A stretch of 64,000 nucleotides of DNA from Schauerella fraxinea (GTDB lineage Bacteria > Pseudomonadota > Gammaproteobacteria > Burkholderiales > Burkholderiaceae_B), in contig JAVDKL010000001.1 in the NCBI GenBank assembly GCA_030849965.1, forward strand, positions 1,284,554-1,348,553, in the 5' to 3' direction. Under the pieces are notes generated by a model. The model did not search any database, was not told where the DNA came from, and worked only from the letters and a program-made list of their open reading frames with translations. Made by a program: the position numbers and the translations under genes. Below, piece after piece: positions 52,951 through 62,405 of the stretch (positions are counted from its first letter, which is position 1; each line of letters starts with the position of its first letter).

Positions 52951-55101
52951 TCACATCTTCAATACGCGCCGTGCGATGAACAACGCCACGATGGCAAACA
53001 CTGCCAGCCCCAGCCCCTCGGCCGCGCCGGCGAAGCCCTCGCCCACGAGCGCCAATGGCGCACTGCTGCCCGAGGCCCCGATCACCCCCGCCAACACCAC
53101 ACCCACCAGGCTTTCCCCCACGATCAATCCCGATGCGATCAACACGCCGCGCCGATTGGGCGCGTCCGCATAAATCCCCTCATCCACCCCGGCCGCGCGA
53201 GCCCGACGCGCCAGTACGCCCGCGATCACCCAGCTGAGCAGCGCGCCGACCACCAGCGGCGCACTCACGGTCGGCGGTAAATAGATACCGATACCCACCG
53301 CCAGCACCGGCATCCGTGCGACCTTGCAATGCCGGGCGAGCACCGCGTCCACTCCGATCAAGGCCACGCCCACGGCCGCGCCGATCGCAATCATGGTCCA
53401 GTTCAGCTGGCTGGTGAAGATGCCGCGCGCGATGGCAAGCATCAATGTCGCCTGCGGCGCCGACAATGCCTGACCCGCGTCCATATCGGCACGCGGCATC
53501 GCATCCGAAAATCCGTACGCGTTATAGAGCAACTCGAGCACAGGCGAAATCACCGCCGCGCCAACCACACACCCGATCAAAAGCGCCACCTGCTGACGCC
53601 ACGGCGTGGCCCCCACCAACCAGCCGGTTTTGAGATCCTGAAGGTTGTCGTTGGCGATCGCCGCCACAGCCAATACCGCCGACACCGAGAAAATGGCCAA
53701 GGCGATCCCCATGCGCTGCCCATCGGGCGTGGCCAGCAGGCCGTCGCCGCGCCCAATCAACAGCATGAGGGACGACACCAACACCATCGCCACGATGCCC
53801 ACGCCCGAAATCGGGCTGCTCGACGATCCCACCAGCCCGGCCATATAACCGCAGGCCGCGGCCACCAGAAAGCCGAAGATGAACGCAAACAGCACCCCGT
53901 ACGCGATCAACCCCCAGAACGCCGCGGGCGTCACTGGCACACCGCGCAGGAAGACATGAAAGCACATCACCAAAATGGCCACCAGCACCAGCGTAACGAT
54001 GCCGATCCAGACTGGCGGCAGATCGCGCTCGGTGCGCGGCACAGCGGACAGGCGCGCCGCGCTTCCCCGCAAACTGCCGAACGACGCTTTCATCCCCGCC
54101 AGCATCGGCTTGAACAAAATAGCCAGTGTCCATAGCGCGCCCACGCCAATCACGCCGGCGCCGATGAAACGCACGTGCTCGCTCCATTGCGCAGTGGCGA
54201 ATTGCTGGATCGTCTGCCCTGCGGGCATCGGCGTGGTCGCGGTCAAGATCGGAACGGCAATGCCCCAGGCGATCACCAAACCGGTCAACATGGCGATACC
54301 GGCCACGATGCCGATCAAATAGCCCGCGCCCAACAGCGCCAGCGAAAAGCCGAACGGCAGCCGAAACACCGAGGTGCCCACGGCGAACCAATAGCTCCAG
54401 CTGTCGCCCAACACGCGCAAGCCAGAGGCCGCGAAACTCACCACTGCGGCAATCCCGCCGCCCAACGCGATATCGCGTATGCCGGGCGGCGGTAGCGACG
54501 ATCCGTCTGCGTTAGTGATTGACGATGCACCTGCGCTATTGAGTGGCGATGTCCCCGCGGTGCTGAGCGACGGTGCCCCTGCGGCGTTCAGCGTCGATAC
54601 GTCCGCGGGGATACGGCGGTCGGCAGACGCGTTGGCACCCGCCTCGCTACCCACCCGTAAGATCTCTGCGGCCGCCACCCCTTCCGGATAAGGCAGATCG
54701 CTTTTCACCACCATCACGTGGCGCAATGGAATCGAAAACATCACGCCCAACATGCCGCCAGCGGCCGCAATGCCGAAGGTTTGCCAAAACGGAAAGCCCT
54801 GCCAATGCCCCATCATCACCAATGCGGGCAGGATGAAAATAATCGATGACAACGTGCCCGCCGCCGAAGCTTGCGTCTGCACCATATTGTTTTCGAGAAT
54901 ATTGGCGTCGCGAAACAGACGCAGCACCGACATCGAGATCACTGCCGCCGGAATTGCCGACGAAAACGTCAGCCCCACTTTCAGACCCAGAAACACGTTC
55001 GACGCGGTAAACACCACTGTAATCAACGCGCCCAGAATTACGCCGCGCAGCGTCAATTCCGGCAGCAAGGTGCCGTCGGGTATCCGACCATCTCGATTCA
55101 T
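52951..55101 (-). CDS. OPT-family oligopeptide transporter
   Basis: This 716-residue polytopic inner-membrane protein has around 15 hydrophobic segments. The N-terminal LTLRGVILGALITVVFTASN with VFLGLKVGLTFSSAIPAAVI is characteristic of the OPT superfamily. VVKSDLPYPEGVAAAEIL is the conserved loop, and AIANDNLQDLKTGWLVGATP is a later signature. The family imports oligopeptides or metal chelates with protons. After the YPEG loop, residues about 165-205 form an unusual insert of five 8-residue repeats. AGGAGAG lies four bases before the ATG. It stands alone, upstream of the odh operon. Confidence 0.92.
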   Translation of the reverse strand: MNRDGRIPDGTLLPELTLRGVILGALITVVFTASNVFLGLKVGLTFSSAIPAAVISMSVLRLFRDANILENNMVQTQASAAGTLSSIIFILPALVMMGHWQGFPFWQTFGIAAAGGMLGVMFSIPLRHVMVVKSDLPYPEGVAAAEILRVGSEAGANASADRRIPADVSTLNAAGAPSLSTAGTSPLNSAGASSITNADGSSLPPPGIRDIALGGGIAAVVSFAASGLRVLGDSWSYWFAVGTSVFRLPFGFSLALLGAGYLIGIVAGIAMLTGLVIAWGIAVPILTATTPMPAGQTIQQFATAQWSEHVRFIGAGVIGVGALWTLAILFKPMLAGMKASFGSLRGSAARLSAVPRTERDLPPVWIGIVTLVLVAILVMCFHVFLRGVPVTPAAFWGLIAYGVLFAFIFGFLVAAACGYMAGLVGSSSSPISGVGIVAMVLVSSLMLLIGRGDGLLATPDGQRMGIALAIFSVSAVLAVAAIANDNLQDLKTGWLVGATPWRQQVALLIGCVVGAAVISPVLELLYNAYGFSDAMPRADMDAGQALSAPQATLMLAIARGIFTSQLNWTMIAIGAAVGVALIGVDAVLARHCKVARMPVLAVGIGIYLPPTVSAPLVVGALLSWVIAGVLARRARAAGVDEGIYADAPNRRGVLIASGLIVGESLVGVVLAGVIGASGSSAPLALVGEGFAGAAEGLGLAVFAIVALFIARRVLKM
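54488..54607. repeat. In-frame 24-bp tandem repeat, five copies, inside the OPT transporter gene
   Basis: The units are 54488-54511, 54512-54535, 54536-54559, 54560-54583 and 54584-54607, all exactly 24 bp and each ending in a (T/C)C(T/C)GCG-type triplet pair. They encode imperfect octapeptides such as AGAPSLST, AGTSPLNS and AGASSITN. The frame is preserved. Confidence 0.9.
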
Positions 55102-55369
55102 TCCGCTCTCCTCAAGCCCTCTGCATCGTCTGCTGCGATGCGCCAAGCGCGTCTGAAAGCACTCGTCATACCCGGATTGATGTGTCGGCGATCGCCCATG
55201 CGCGCGTGCTTTCTGTTGAAATAGCGCATTGCCGTCAACGCGTGGCCGTTGGCCCGCCTTGTACGACGCGCTTGCCGCGCAACGCCGAACCTTGAAGCGT
55301 GAGCGTTTTCAGTTTCGATTTGCGCGCTCTGCGCCCCCCTTTTTTCCTTTCTGCAGCAGGCCTATCAGC

Positions 55370-57670
55370 ATGGACGATACCTTTACCAAGTTGGCGTTGG
55401 ACTACCACGCTTATCCCACCCCGGGCAAAATCTCGGTCACACCGACCAAGCCGCTTGCCAATCAGGACGATCTGTCGCTGGCCTACTCTCCCGGCGTAGC
55501 AGCCGCCTGCATGGCGATCTTCCACGAGGGTGATGAGGCTGCCGCCAAATACACCTCGCGCGGCAATCTGGTCGGCGTCATCACCAACGGCACCGCCGTA
55601 TTGGGGTTGGGCAATATCGGCCCCCTGGCCGCCAAACCGGTGATGGAAGGCAAAGGTTGCCTCTTCAAGAAATTTGCCGGCATCGATGTGTTCGATATCG
55701 AACTCGCTGAAAACGATCCGGACAAACTGGTCGACATCATCGCCGCGCTCGAGCCCACGCTCGGCGGCGTGAACCTTGAAGACATCAAGGCGCCCGAGTG
55801 CTTCTACATCGAGAAGAAGCTGCGCGAGCGCATGAAGATCCCGGTCTTCCATGACGACCAGCACGGCACCGCGATCATCTCGTCGGCCGCCATCCTGAAC
55901 GGCCTGAAAGTGGTCAACAAGGAAATGTCGCAGGTCAAATTGGTGTGCTCCGGCGCCGGCGCCGCCGCCATCGCCTGCCTCGACTTGCTGGTGCACCTGG
56001 GCGTGCGCCGCGAGCACATCTACGTGGTCGATTCGCGTGGCGTGATCTGGGAAGGCCGCGACGAGAACATGGAACCCAACAAGGCCCGCTACGCGCAAAA
56101 AACCGACTCGCGCACGCTGGCCGACGTCATCGCCGACGCCGATGTGTTCCTGGGCTGCTCGACCGCTGGCGTACTGACGGGCGATATGGTCAAGACCATG
56201 GGCGACCAGCCGCTGATTCTGGCGCTGGCCAATCCCGAACCGGAAATCCGCCCGGAAGTGGCGCGTGCCGCACGGCCGGATTGCATCATCGCCACGGGCC
56301 GTTCCGATTACCCGAACCAGGTCAACAACGTTCTGTGCTTCCCCTTCATCTTCCGAGGCGCCATGGATGCCGGCGCCACGCGCATCACTGAAGAAATGAA
56401 GCTTGCGTGCGTCAAAGCCATCGCCAATCTGGCGCAGGCCGAGCAAAACGACGAAGTCGCTCGCGCTTATGCCGGTCAGGAGTTGAGCTTCGGCGCCGAC
56501 TACATCATCCCTAAGCCCTTCGACCCGCGCCTGATCGTCGAGATCGCGCCGGCCGTGGCTCAAGCGGCCGCCGACTCCGGCGTGGCCCTGCGCCCGATCG
56601 AAGACATGGACGCCTACCGTGCCAAGTTGACGGCATTCGTGTACCACTCCGGTCAACTGATGCGTCCGCTCTTCATGCAGGCGCGCAAGGCCGCCAAGCG
56701 CGTGATCTACACCGACGGAGAAGACGAGCGCGTCTTGCGTGCCGTGCAGGTTGTGGTCGACGAAGGCGTGGCCTTCCCGATCCTGGTCGGCCGTCCCAGC
56801 GTGATCGAGATGCGCGTGAAGAAGTGCGGCTTGCGCCTGGTCGCCGGCCAGCACATGGAGATCGTCGATCCCGAGGACGACGAGCGCTTTACCGAAACGT
56901 GGACCGCCTACTACAAGCTCAAGAGCCGCGATGGCGTCACGCCCGAAATCGCCAAAGCGATGATCCGCAAGCACAACACCCTGATCGGCGCGATGCTGTT
57001 GAACCGCGGCGACGGCGATGCGATGCTGTGCGGCGTCGCGAGCCGCTACGACCGCCAGCTCGACTACGTGGCCGATGTCATTGGCTTGAAGCCGGGCGTG
57101 AAAACGTTCGCCGCCATGAACGTATTGATGCTGCCGGAACAAACGCTCTTCATTTGCGACACGCACGTCAATGAAGACCCGACCGCCGAGCAAGTGGCCG
57201 ACATGACGATTCAAGCCGCTGAGGAAATGCTGCGGTTTGGCGTGGTGCCCAAGATCGCGCTGCTCTCGCACTCGAACTTCGGCAGCCGCCCGTCGGCCTC
57301 GTCGCGCAAGATGGCTCAGGCGCGCACACTGATCGAACAGCAAGCGCCCAATCTGGAAGTCGACGGCGAAATGCATGCCGACGCGGCCTTGTCCGAATCG
57401 ATTCGCCTGAAAGCCTTCCCGGACAGCGCCTTGAAGGGCCGTGCCAACCTGCTGGTGACGCCCAATCTGGACACGGGCAACATCACGTACAACATGCTCA
57501 AAATGACGGGCAGCAACGGTATCGCAATGGGCCCGATCCTGTTGGGTGCCGCGCGCCCGGTGCACATTCTCACCACCAGCGCCACGGTGCGTCGCATCAT
57601 CAACATGACCGCCTTGGCGGTCGTGGATGCGCAGCAGGAAGCCGGTCTGGTCGCGCGCGGCGTGGTGTAA
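55370..57670 (+). CDS. maeB: NADP-dependent malic enzyme with phosphotransacetylase-like domain
   Basis: This 766-residue MaeB-type enzyme converts malate to pyruvate plus CO2 and yields NADPH. The N-terminal malic domain contains [14 protein letters not shown] and [17 protein letters not shown], with metal-site [14 protein letters not shown]. The NADP domain has [20 protein letters not shown]. From about residue 430 a phosphate-acetyltransferase-like domain follows ([20 protein letters not shown] to [20 protein letters not shown]). This domain is normally regulatory and lacks transferase activity. The ATG at 55370 ([13 protein letters not shown]) is chosen on similarity, with a weak AGCAGG upstream. 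Confidence 0.95.
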   Translation: MDDTFTKLALDYHAYPTPGKISVTPTKPLANQDDLSLAYSPGVAAACMAIFHEGDEAAAKYTSRGNLVGVITNGTAVLGLGNIGPLAAKPVMEGKGCLFKKFAGIDVFDIELAENDPDKLVDIIAALEPTLGGVNLEDIKAPECFYIEKKLRERMKIPVFHDDQHGTAIISSAAILNGLKVVNKEMSQVKLVCSGAGAAAIACLDLLVHLGVRREHIYVVDSRGVIWEGRDENMEPNKARYAQKTDSRTLADVIADADVFLGCSTAGVLTGDMVKTMGDQPLILALANPEPEIRPEVARAARPDCIIATGRSDYPNQVNNVLCFPFIFRGAMDAGATRITEEMKLACVKAIANLAQAEQNDEVARAYAGQELSFGADYIIPKPFDPRLIVEIAPAVAQAAADSGVALRPIEDMDAYRAKLTAFVYHSGQLMRPLFMQARKAAKRVIYTDGEDERVLRAVQVVVDEGVAFPILVGRPSVIEMRVKKCGLRLVAGQHMEIVDPEDDERFTETWTAYYKLKSRDGVTPEIAKAMIRKHNTLIGAMLLNRGDGDAMLCGVASRYDRQLDYVADVIGLKPGVKTFAAMNVLMLPEQTLFICDTHVNEDPTAEQVADMTIQAAEEMLRFGVVPKIALLSHSNFGSRPSASSRKMAQARTLIEQQAPNLEVDGEMHADAALSESIRLKAFPDSALKGRANLLVTPNLDTGNITYNMLKMTGSNGIAMGPILLGAARPVHILTTSATVRRIINMTALAVVDAQQEAGLVARGVV

Positions 57671-57771
57671 AACCGCGAACGCAAGCACACGTCGACCGGG
57701 AAGGCACGCCGGTCGGCGCTTAACGAAGACGGCAGCCGCCTTATCAATAATCGGCGTGCCGCAACACCGAG

Positions 57772-57802
57772 AAAGTCCGATCATCGATCGGGCTTTTTTT
57801 TC
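57772..57802 (+). terminator. Rho-independent terminator of maeB
   Basis: AAAGTCCGATC (57772-57782) pairs with GATCGGGCTTT (57786-57796) across a 3-base loop, with one G-U pair. A run of T continues to 57802. It lies about 100 bp after the stop. Confidence 0.9.
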
Positions 57803-57850
57803 ACCTTAATATTCCCATCTCCCTAACCGCATTATCGAAAGGCGCGCGCC

Positions 57851-58837
57851 ATGACCCGGATTGAAGATTCGAACGCCCATACCTTTGCACCTGAAGTCTT
57901 GCAAGCCCAGGCAGAACTCAAAGCCGCCGGCATCGGTGCCTCGAACATCCTGACCCAACCCTTGGCTGAGTCGCGCGAAACCAACCGAATTTTCCAACGC
58001 TTTCTGAACCAACCTGTGCCCGACGTCGGCCAAGTCGTCGAGCATCGCCTCGACCACTTGGCGCATCCGGTCAACGTGCGGCTGTACTACCCGGCATCGG
58101 GCAGCGCGGGCGCCCTGCCCGCATATCTTCACATCCACGGCGGCGGGTTTGCGCAGGGCGATATCAACAGCCTGGATCGGTGGAAACGGGAGATCGCCAA
58201 TGAAGCCAATGTGCTGACGGTGGGCATCGAGTACGCCCTCTCGCCCGAGGCGCGTTATCCCGTGGCGATCGAGCAGGTCATCGGCGCGCTGCGCTGGTTG
58301 CGCGACGAAGCCGCCACGCTGGGGCTGGATGCCGATCGCATCGCCGTCGGCGGCGATTCGGCGGGCGGCAATCTGGCGCTTAACGCGCTCTTGCGCCTGC
58401 GCGATCAAGAGGATGCCTTCGTCAAGACCGGCGTGATCATCTACGGCATGCTATCGGCCGACCACGATACGCCGTCGCATCAGACCCTTGGCGACGGCCG
58501 CTTCGGCCTCTCGACCGAAAAGCTGGCCTGGTTCTGGGAACGCTATACGGGTACTGACGCACGCCCGCAAGATGCAGGCGTGACACCGCTCCATGCCGAG
58601 GTTGGCAACCTGCCGCCCTTGTTGCTTCTCGCCGCCGCATTGGATCCGCTGCTCGACGACACGCTCAATCTGGCCAGGAAACTCGCCGCCGCCGGCCAGC
58701 CGACCGAGCCGCGCATTTATCCGGGCGTACCGCACGCTTTCATCGCGATGACGCGGATACTGCCGCAGGCCCGTGAAGCGCGCGACGACGTGATCGCGCA
58801 TCTCAAGCGACATCTTGCCAAGGGTGCAGCCGCCTAG
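57851..58837 (+). CDS. Alpha/beta hydrolase of the hormone-sensitive-lipase (GDXG) family
   Basis: This 328-residue cytoplasmic esterase has the oxyanion motif HIHGGGFAQGD, the nucleophile elbow GGDSAGGNLAL, the acidic residue in AALDPLLDD and the catalytic His in GVPHAFIAMT. All triad residues are present. The family hydrolyses short-chain esters, and the physiological substrate is unknown. The last four bases overlap the convergent molybdoenzyme gene, the two stops sharing CTAG. Confidence 0.9.
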   Translation: MTRIEDSNAHTFAPEVLQAQAELKAAGIGASNILTQPLAESRETNRIFQRFLNQPVPDVGQVVEHRLDHLAHPVNVRLYYPASGSAGALPAYLHIHGGGFAQGDINSLDRWKREIANEANVLTVGIEYALSPEARYPVAIEQVIGALRWLRDEAATLGLDADRIAVGGDSAGGNLALNALLRLRDQEDAFVKTGVIIYGMLSADHDTPSHQTLGDGRFGLSTEKLAWFWERYTGTDARPQDAGVTPLHAEVGNLPPLLLLAAALDPLLDDTLNLARKLAAAGQPTEPRIYPGVPHAFIAMTRILPQAREARDDVIAHLKRHLAKGAAA

Positions 58838-61131
58838 CCGTTCGCCGGTCGGTCGCGACGAAATTCCGGCGTCTCCCAGGCGCGCATGGCTGGAGGAGAC
58901 GCCGCGTAGCGTTCGATATCGACCAATGCCGACTGGGCACTTGGGCCTTGTGCCAAGCGTGACGTGCCGACATCCGCTGTCAGCACGTTCGGATTACCGT
59001 GACGGTCCAGCGTGCCGTCGGGATCGGACCACGCGCCGGTGGCCATGATCACGACGCCGGGCATCAGCCCGGCATCAAATCGAGCGCCCGCCAGACACGC
59101 ACCGCGCTCGTTATGCACACGCACCAGATCGCCGTCAGCGATGCCGCGGGCGGCCGCATCCTCGGGGTGCATCGCGATCGGTTCGCGGCCGTGAATCTTG
59201 TCGCGGCGGGAGAGTGCCGCCGGGTCCATCTGACTATGCAGCCGATGCTTCGGCTGATTGGTCAGCAGGTGGAGCGGCCACTTGCGCGCCAGCGCCGCAC
59301 CCAGCCACTCCCGAGGCGGCAGCCACGTGGGATGACCCAGGCAATCGTCGTAATCGAATCCGGCAATCGTCTGCGAATGCAGTTCGATACGACCCGATGG
59401 CGTGCCCAGCGGCTTGGCCGCCGGATCGCGCCGAAAGGCTTCGAACAGCACATATTCGCGATCGGCCGGCGGCAACGCGGCATAACCTTGCGCCCAGAAT
59501 GCATCGAACGCCGGCAACGGCACGCCGCGATGCGCGCAGCCGGACCGCATGCCCTCATACACGTGGCGGCACCATTCCATTTCGCTACGCCCGGCCGTAA
59601 AGGTGTCTTCAAACCCCGCACGTTGTGCCAGCGCCGCGAAAATATCGAAGTCGTTGCGGGCCTCGCCTTGAGGCGCGACCGCACGATGCATCGCAAACAC
59701 ATAGGGATCGCGTGCCGACCCGCCCACGTCGCAGCGCTCCAGCGGCGTGGTCGCGGGCAGGACGATATCGGCGCGGCGCGCCAACGGCGTCCACCACGAC
59801 TCGTGCACGATCACCGTTTCGGGTGTGCGCCACGCTTCGCGCAGGCGGTTCTGATCCTGATGATGGTGAAAGGGATTGCCACCGGCCCAATAGATCAGCT
59901 TGATATCGGGATAGACGTGCTCGGCGCCATTGAACGCATATGAGGTTCCAGGCCCGAGCAGCATGTCGGTAATGCGCGCCACCGGAATCGCCAGGCCGGC
60001 GGGATTGCGCGGCACCGGCACCTCGGGGCCCGGCAATAACCGGTGGGGCTGTCCGATACCGTTGAGCGATGCGTGGCCGAATGCAAAGCCGCCACCGGGC
60101 AAGCCGATCTGCCCCACCAGCGACGCCAGGGCGATCAGCGCCCAATACGGTTGCTCGCCATGGTCGGCGCGTTGCAATGCCCACGCCGCCGTGAGCAAAC
60201 TGCGCTGCGCGACCACGCGATGCGCCAGCGATACGATCACGTCCGCGGCAATGCCCGTGATGCGCGACGCCCACTGTGCGTTCTTGGCCTGACCATCGCG
60301 ATCGCCGCGCAGATAAGCGGCCCACGCCTCGAACCCCACGCAATGCGTGTGCACGAATGACGCGTCGTGGCGCGATTCGCTCAACAACGTATGCGCCATG
60401 CCGAGCATGAGCGCGGTATCGGTGTTCGGCCGAATCGGTATCCATTGCGCAGCGATCCCGGGCGGGATATCGGCGCGCGTGGGGCTCACCACGACCAGTT
60501 CGATACCGGCTTGCTGGGCCTGCGCGAGATACCCCGGCAAGCTATGCAGCCCCGCGCCGCCCGACGTCACCTGCGCATTCTTCAACGGCATGCCGCCAAA
60601 CGCCACGATCATGCGCGTATGGTGGAGCACACTCGTCCAATCCGTCACATCGCCGCTGACCGGGCTGATGGTGCCGATCACATGCGGCAGCAGAAACTGC
60701 GCCGCGCCCCAACTGTAGTTGCCGACCTGATCGACGCACCCGCCGCCCTGAAAAAGGAAACGGCGGATCAAACTGCGCGCATGATGCACGCGCCCCGCCG
60801 ACGACCAGCCGTAGGAGCCGCCGAAAATGCCGCCTGCGCCGTGATCGCGCCGCACCCGCGCCAACTCGCCGGTCACCATATCGAGCGCCTCGTCCCACGA
60901 CACCTCCACGTATTCATCGCCTTCCCGATCGCGATTGCCTTTGAGCCATCCGCGCCGCACCGCCGGACGCTTTACGCGTAACGGCGAATGCACCATTTCG
61001 GCAATCGAGTCCAGCATGGGCGACGGCGCCGCGTCGGCCTCGAACGGCTCGCAACGGATCAGACGGCCAGCCTCGACCACTGCTGTAAAAGCCCCCCAAT
61101 GGGCCAGCGACGGATGGCGGGTTTGTGTCAT
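58834..61131 (-). CDS. Molybdopterin oxidoreductase, biotin-sulfoxide-reductase-like
   Basis: This 765-residue enzyme is of the DMSO-reductase superfamily. It has no N-terminal iron-sulfur cysteines and no Tat signal, so it should be cytoplasmic. The likely molybdenum ligand is Ser111 in GGSYGWSSAGRVHHA, as in the DMSO/TMAO/biotin-sulfoxide group. Cofactor-binding stretches include WTSVLHHTRMIVAFGGMPLK, IKLIYWAGGNPFHHHQDQNR and the C-terminal HLLTNQPKHRLHSQMDPAAL. The family (BisC, TorZ/MtsZ cytoplasmic forms) reduces S- or N-oxides, including biotin or methionine sulfoxide. No dedicated chaperone or electron-donor gene is adjacent. Confidence 0.88.
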   Translation of the reverse strand: MTQTRHPSLAHWGAFTAVVEAGRLIRCEPFEADAAPSPMLDSIAEMVHSPLRVKRPAVRRGWLKGNRDREGDEYVEVSWDEALDMVTGELARVRRDHGAGGIFGGSYGWSSAGRVHHARSLIRRFLFQGGGCVDQVGNYSWGAAQFLLPHVIGTISPVSGDVTDWTSVLHHTRMIVAFGGMPLKNAQVTSGGAGLHSLPGYLAQAQQAGIELVVVSPTRADIPPGIAAQWIPIRPNTDTALMLGMAHTLLSESRHDASFVHTHCVGFEAWAAYLRGDRDGQAKNAQWASRITGIAADVIVSLAHRVVAQRSLLTAAWALQRADHGEQPYWALIALASLVGQIGLPGGGFAFGHASLNGIGQPHRLLPGPEVPVPRNPAGLAIPVARITDMLLGPGTSYAFNGAEHVYPDIKLIYWAGGNPFHHHQDQNRLREAWRTPETVIVHESWWTPLARRADIVLPATTPLERCDVGGSARDPYVFAMHRAVAPQGEARNDFDIFAALAQRAGFEDTFTAGRSEMEWCRHVYEGMRSGCAHRGVPLPAFDAFWAQGYAALPPADREYVLFEAFRRDPAAKPLGTPSGRIELHSQTIAGFDYDDCLGHPTWLPPREWLGAALARKWPLHLLTNQPKHRLHSQMDPAALSRRDKIHGREPIAMHPEDAAARGIADGDLVRVHNERGACLAGARFDAGLMPGVVIMATGAWSDPDGTLDRHGNPNVLTADVGTSRLAQGPSAQSALVDIERYAASPPAMRAWETPEFRRDRPANG

Positions 61132-61377
61132 GCGATCCAGAAAGAAGAAGGTCTGGTTATCGTAAATCGATCCTGAACACGGTGCACCTTGAAGCCTGCC
61201 GCGGACGCGATCACCTGATCTTTCAAATCATACGTGGCTGCGCACGCATCGCCGCACCGGCGAACGCGACATCCGTATCAAAACGCGAGGGGAAGCAACG
61301 GCATCGTCAAAGGGTGGTTTACACCTGCGGAACACGGTATTTTCTGGGGTACCCGATCACAAAAAAGGAAATCGCCG

Positions 61378-61767
61378 ATGGGCCTTCAAAAACGGTTGCT
61401 CGCGCTGGCGTTGCCTGCAGCGATCCTGATGACGCTCAGCCTGCACGCACGCGCGGAGACCACCACGCTGAAAGTGAAACATGCCGTCGTCGCCAAGGAT
61501 GAACACACGGCGCTCGATGTGATCGACATCACGCTTGCGCCGGAGAGCCGCCGCAACTTGGGCGCATTCACCAAAGACCGCGTGGGCAAGCAGATCCACT
61601 TGCGCGCGGGCGATGTGCTGCTCACCTCGGTCACCGTGCAAAGCCCCATCGCAACCAGCAGCCTGCGGCTCACGGCAGGTGTGGAAGGATTTGGCGGCAG
61701 GTCGGCAGACGAAATTGCAAACCGGCTGAACCAGGGTGGATCGCTGTCGGTGTCGGACGACAAATAA
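61378..61767 (+). CDS. Small exported protein resembling a SecDF P1-head domain
   Basis: This 129-residue protein has a clear signal peptide (MGLQKRLLALALPAAILMTL, cleavage near HARAE). The mature 100 residues resemble the periplasmic P1 head of SecD: VIDITLAPESRRNLGAFTKD followed by RVGKQIHLRAGDVLLTSVTV and then QSPIATSSLRLTAG. SecD has the same order: a T-L-x-x-x-x-R-R-x-F-x-x-x-T block, a V-G-K block, and S-P-I before a short strand. No membrane segments follow, so it is not a secD fragment in the usual sense. AAGGAA lies before the ATG. A TfoX-N-like gene begins 6 bp downstream, so they are probably co-transcribed. The function is unknown. Confidence 0.65.
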   Translation: MGLQKRLLALALPAAILMTLSLHARAETTTLKVKHAVVAKDEHTALDVIDITLAPESRRNLGAFTKDRVGKQIHLRAGDVLLTSVTVQSPIATSSLRLTAGVEGFGGRSADEIANRLNQGGSLSVSDDK

Positions 61768-61773
61768 CGCATC

Positions 61774-62175
61774 GTGGCCCGTATCCTCAATCCCCTCGCC
61801 GCCCGCTCCAGCGCCAAGCACAGCGCACTTGCGTGGATCCTGGAAGCCTTCGAGCGAGACGCCACCTATCTGCATAAGCGGATGTTCGGTTGCGACGCGG
61901 TCTACATCGAGGGCAACTTGTGCCTGGTCGTGGCCGACCGCGACGATCCCTGGAATGGGGTGCTCGTGTGCACGTCGCAAGATCGCCACGCAGCCCTCAT
62001 CGACGACATCCCTGGGTTGCAGCCCCACCCCGTACTGGGCAAGTGGCTCTATGTGAGCCAAGACAATGCCGCGTTCGAGGACGCCACCGCCGCGATCACG
62101 GCGCTTATCCTTCAACGCGATCCACGCATCGGCGTCGAACCGAAACCGCGCACGCGCCGATCGAAGACGCGCTGA
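61774..62175 (+). CDS. TfoX N-terminal-domain-like protein
   Basis: This 133-residue soluble protein starts with a GTG. The segment YLHKRMFGCDAVYIEGNLCL followed by VVADRDDPWNGVLVC has the R-M-F-G-x-x-x-x-Y-x-x-G layout of TfoX/Sxy N-terminal domains. A Lys/Arg-rich tail (PKPRTRRSKTR) ends it. The C-terminal TfoX domain is absent. Such short proteins are common and uncharacterised, and involvement in competence is not implied. It lies 6 bp after the SecD-like gene. Confidence 0.55.
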   Translation: MARILNPLAARSSAKHSALAWILEAFERDATYLHKRMFGCDAVYIEGNLCLVVADRDDPWNGVLVCTSQDRHAALIDDIPGLQPHPVLGKWLYVSQDNAAFEDATAAITALILQRDPRIGVEPKPRTRRSKTR

Positions 62176-62218
62176 CGATCGGTCGAGTCGATCGAGTTAG
62201 TCGATCGGTCGATTACCT

Positions 62219-62286
62219 AAATCGTTCGATTGCTTAAATCGTTCAGTTGCTTAAATCGTTCGATTGCACAAATCGTTCGACCGGTA
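62219..62286. repeat. 17-bp tandem repeat, four copies
   Basis: The units start at 62219, 62236, 62253 and 62270. The first is AAATCGTTCGATTGCTT; the others differ by one to six bases, and the last is most diverged. Directly before them the sequence is also repetitive, with two copies of CGATCGGTCGA. The tract fills the gap before the M20 peptidase gene. Confidence 0.88.
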
Positions 62287-62405
62287 GCTCACCCTCACCC
62301 GACGCCCGCCCGTCGATCGCCACCTGCGGTTATCCCCCAACGACATCGGCCGCGCTTTCCTCTACCCTCATGCTTTGCGATTCACACCGGCAATGGGCAG
62401 ACAGC

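Noticed and set aside
61132-61377. Extended N-terminus of the SecD-like protein from 61234
   Set aside because: The extra residues carry no motif and would hide the clear signal peptide starting at 61378, which has its own AAGGAA.
62219-62286. CRISPR array
   Set aside because: The units are directly adjacent and have no spacers, and no cas genes are nearby. The same applies to the other tandem repeats.
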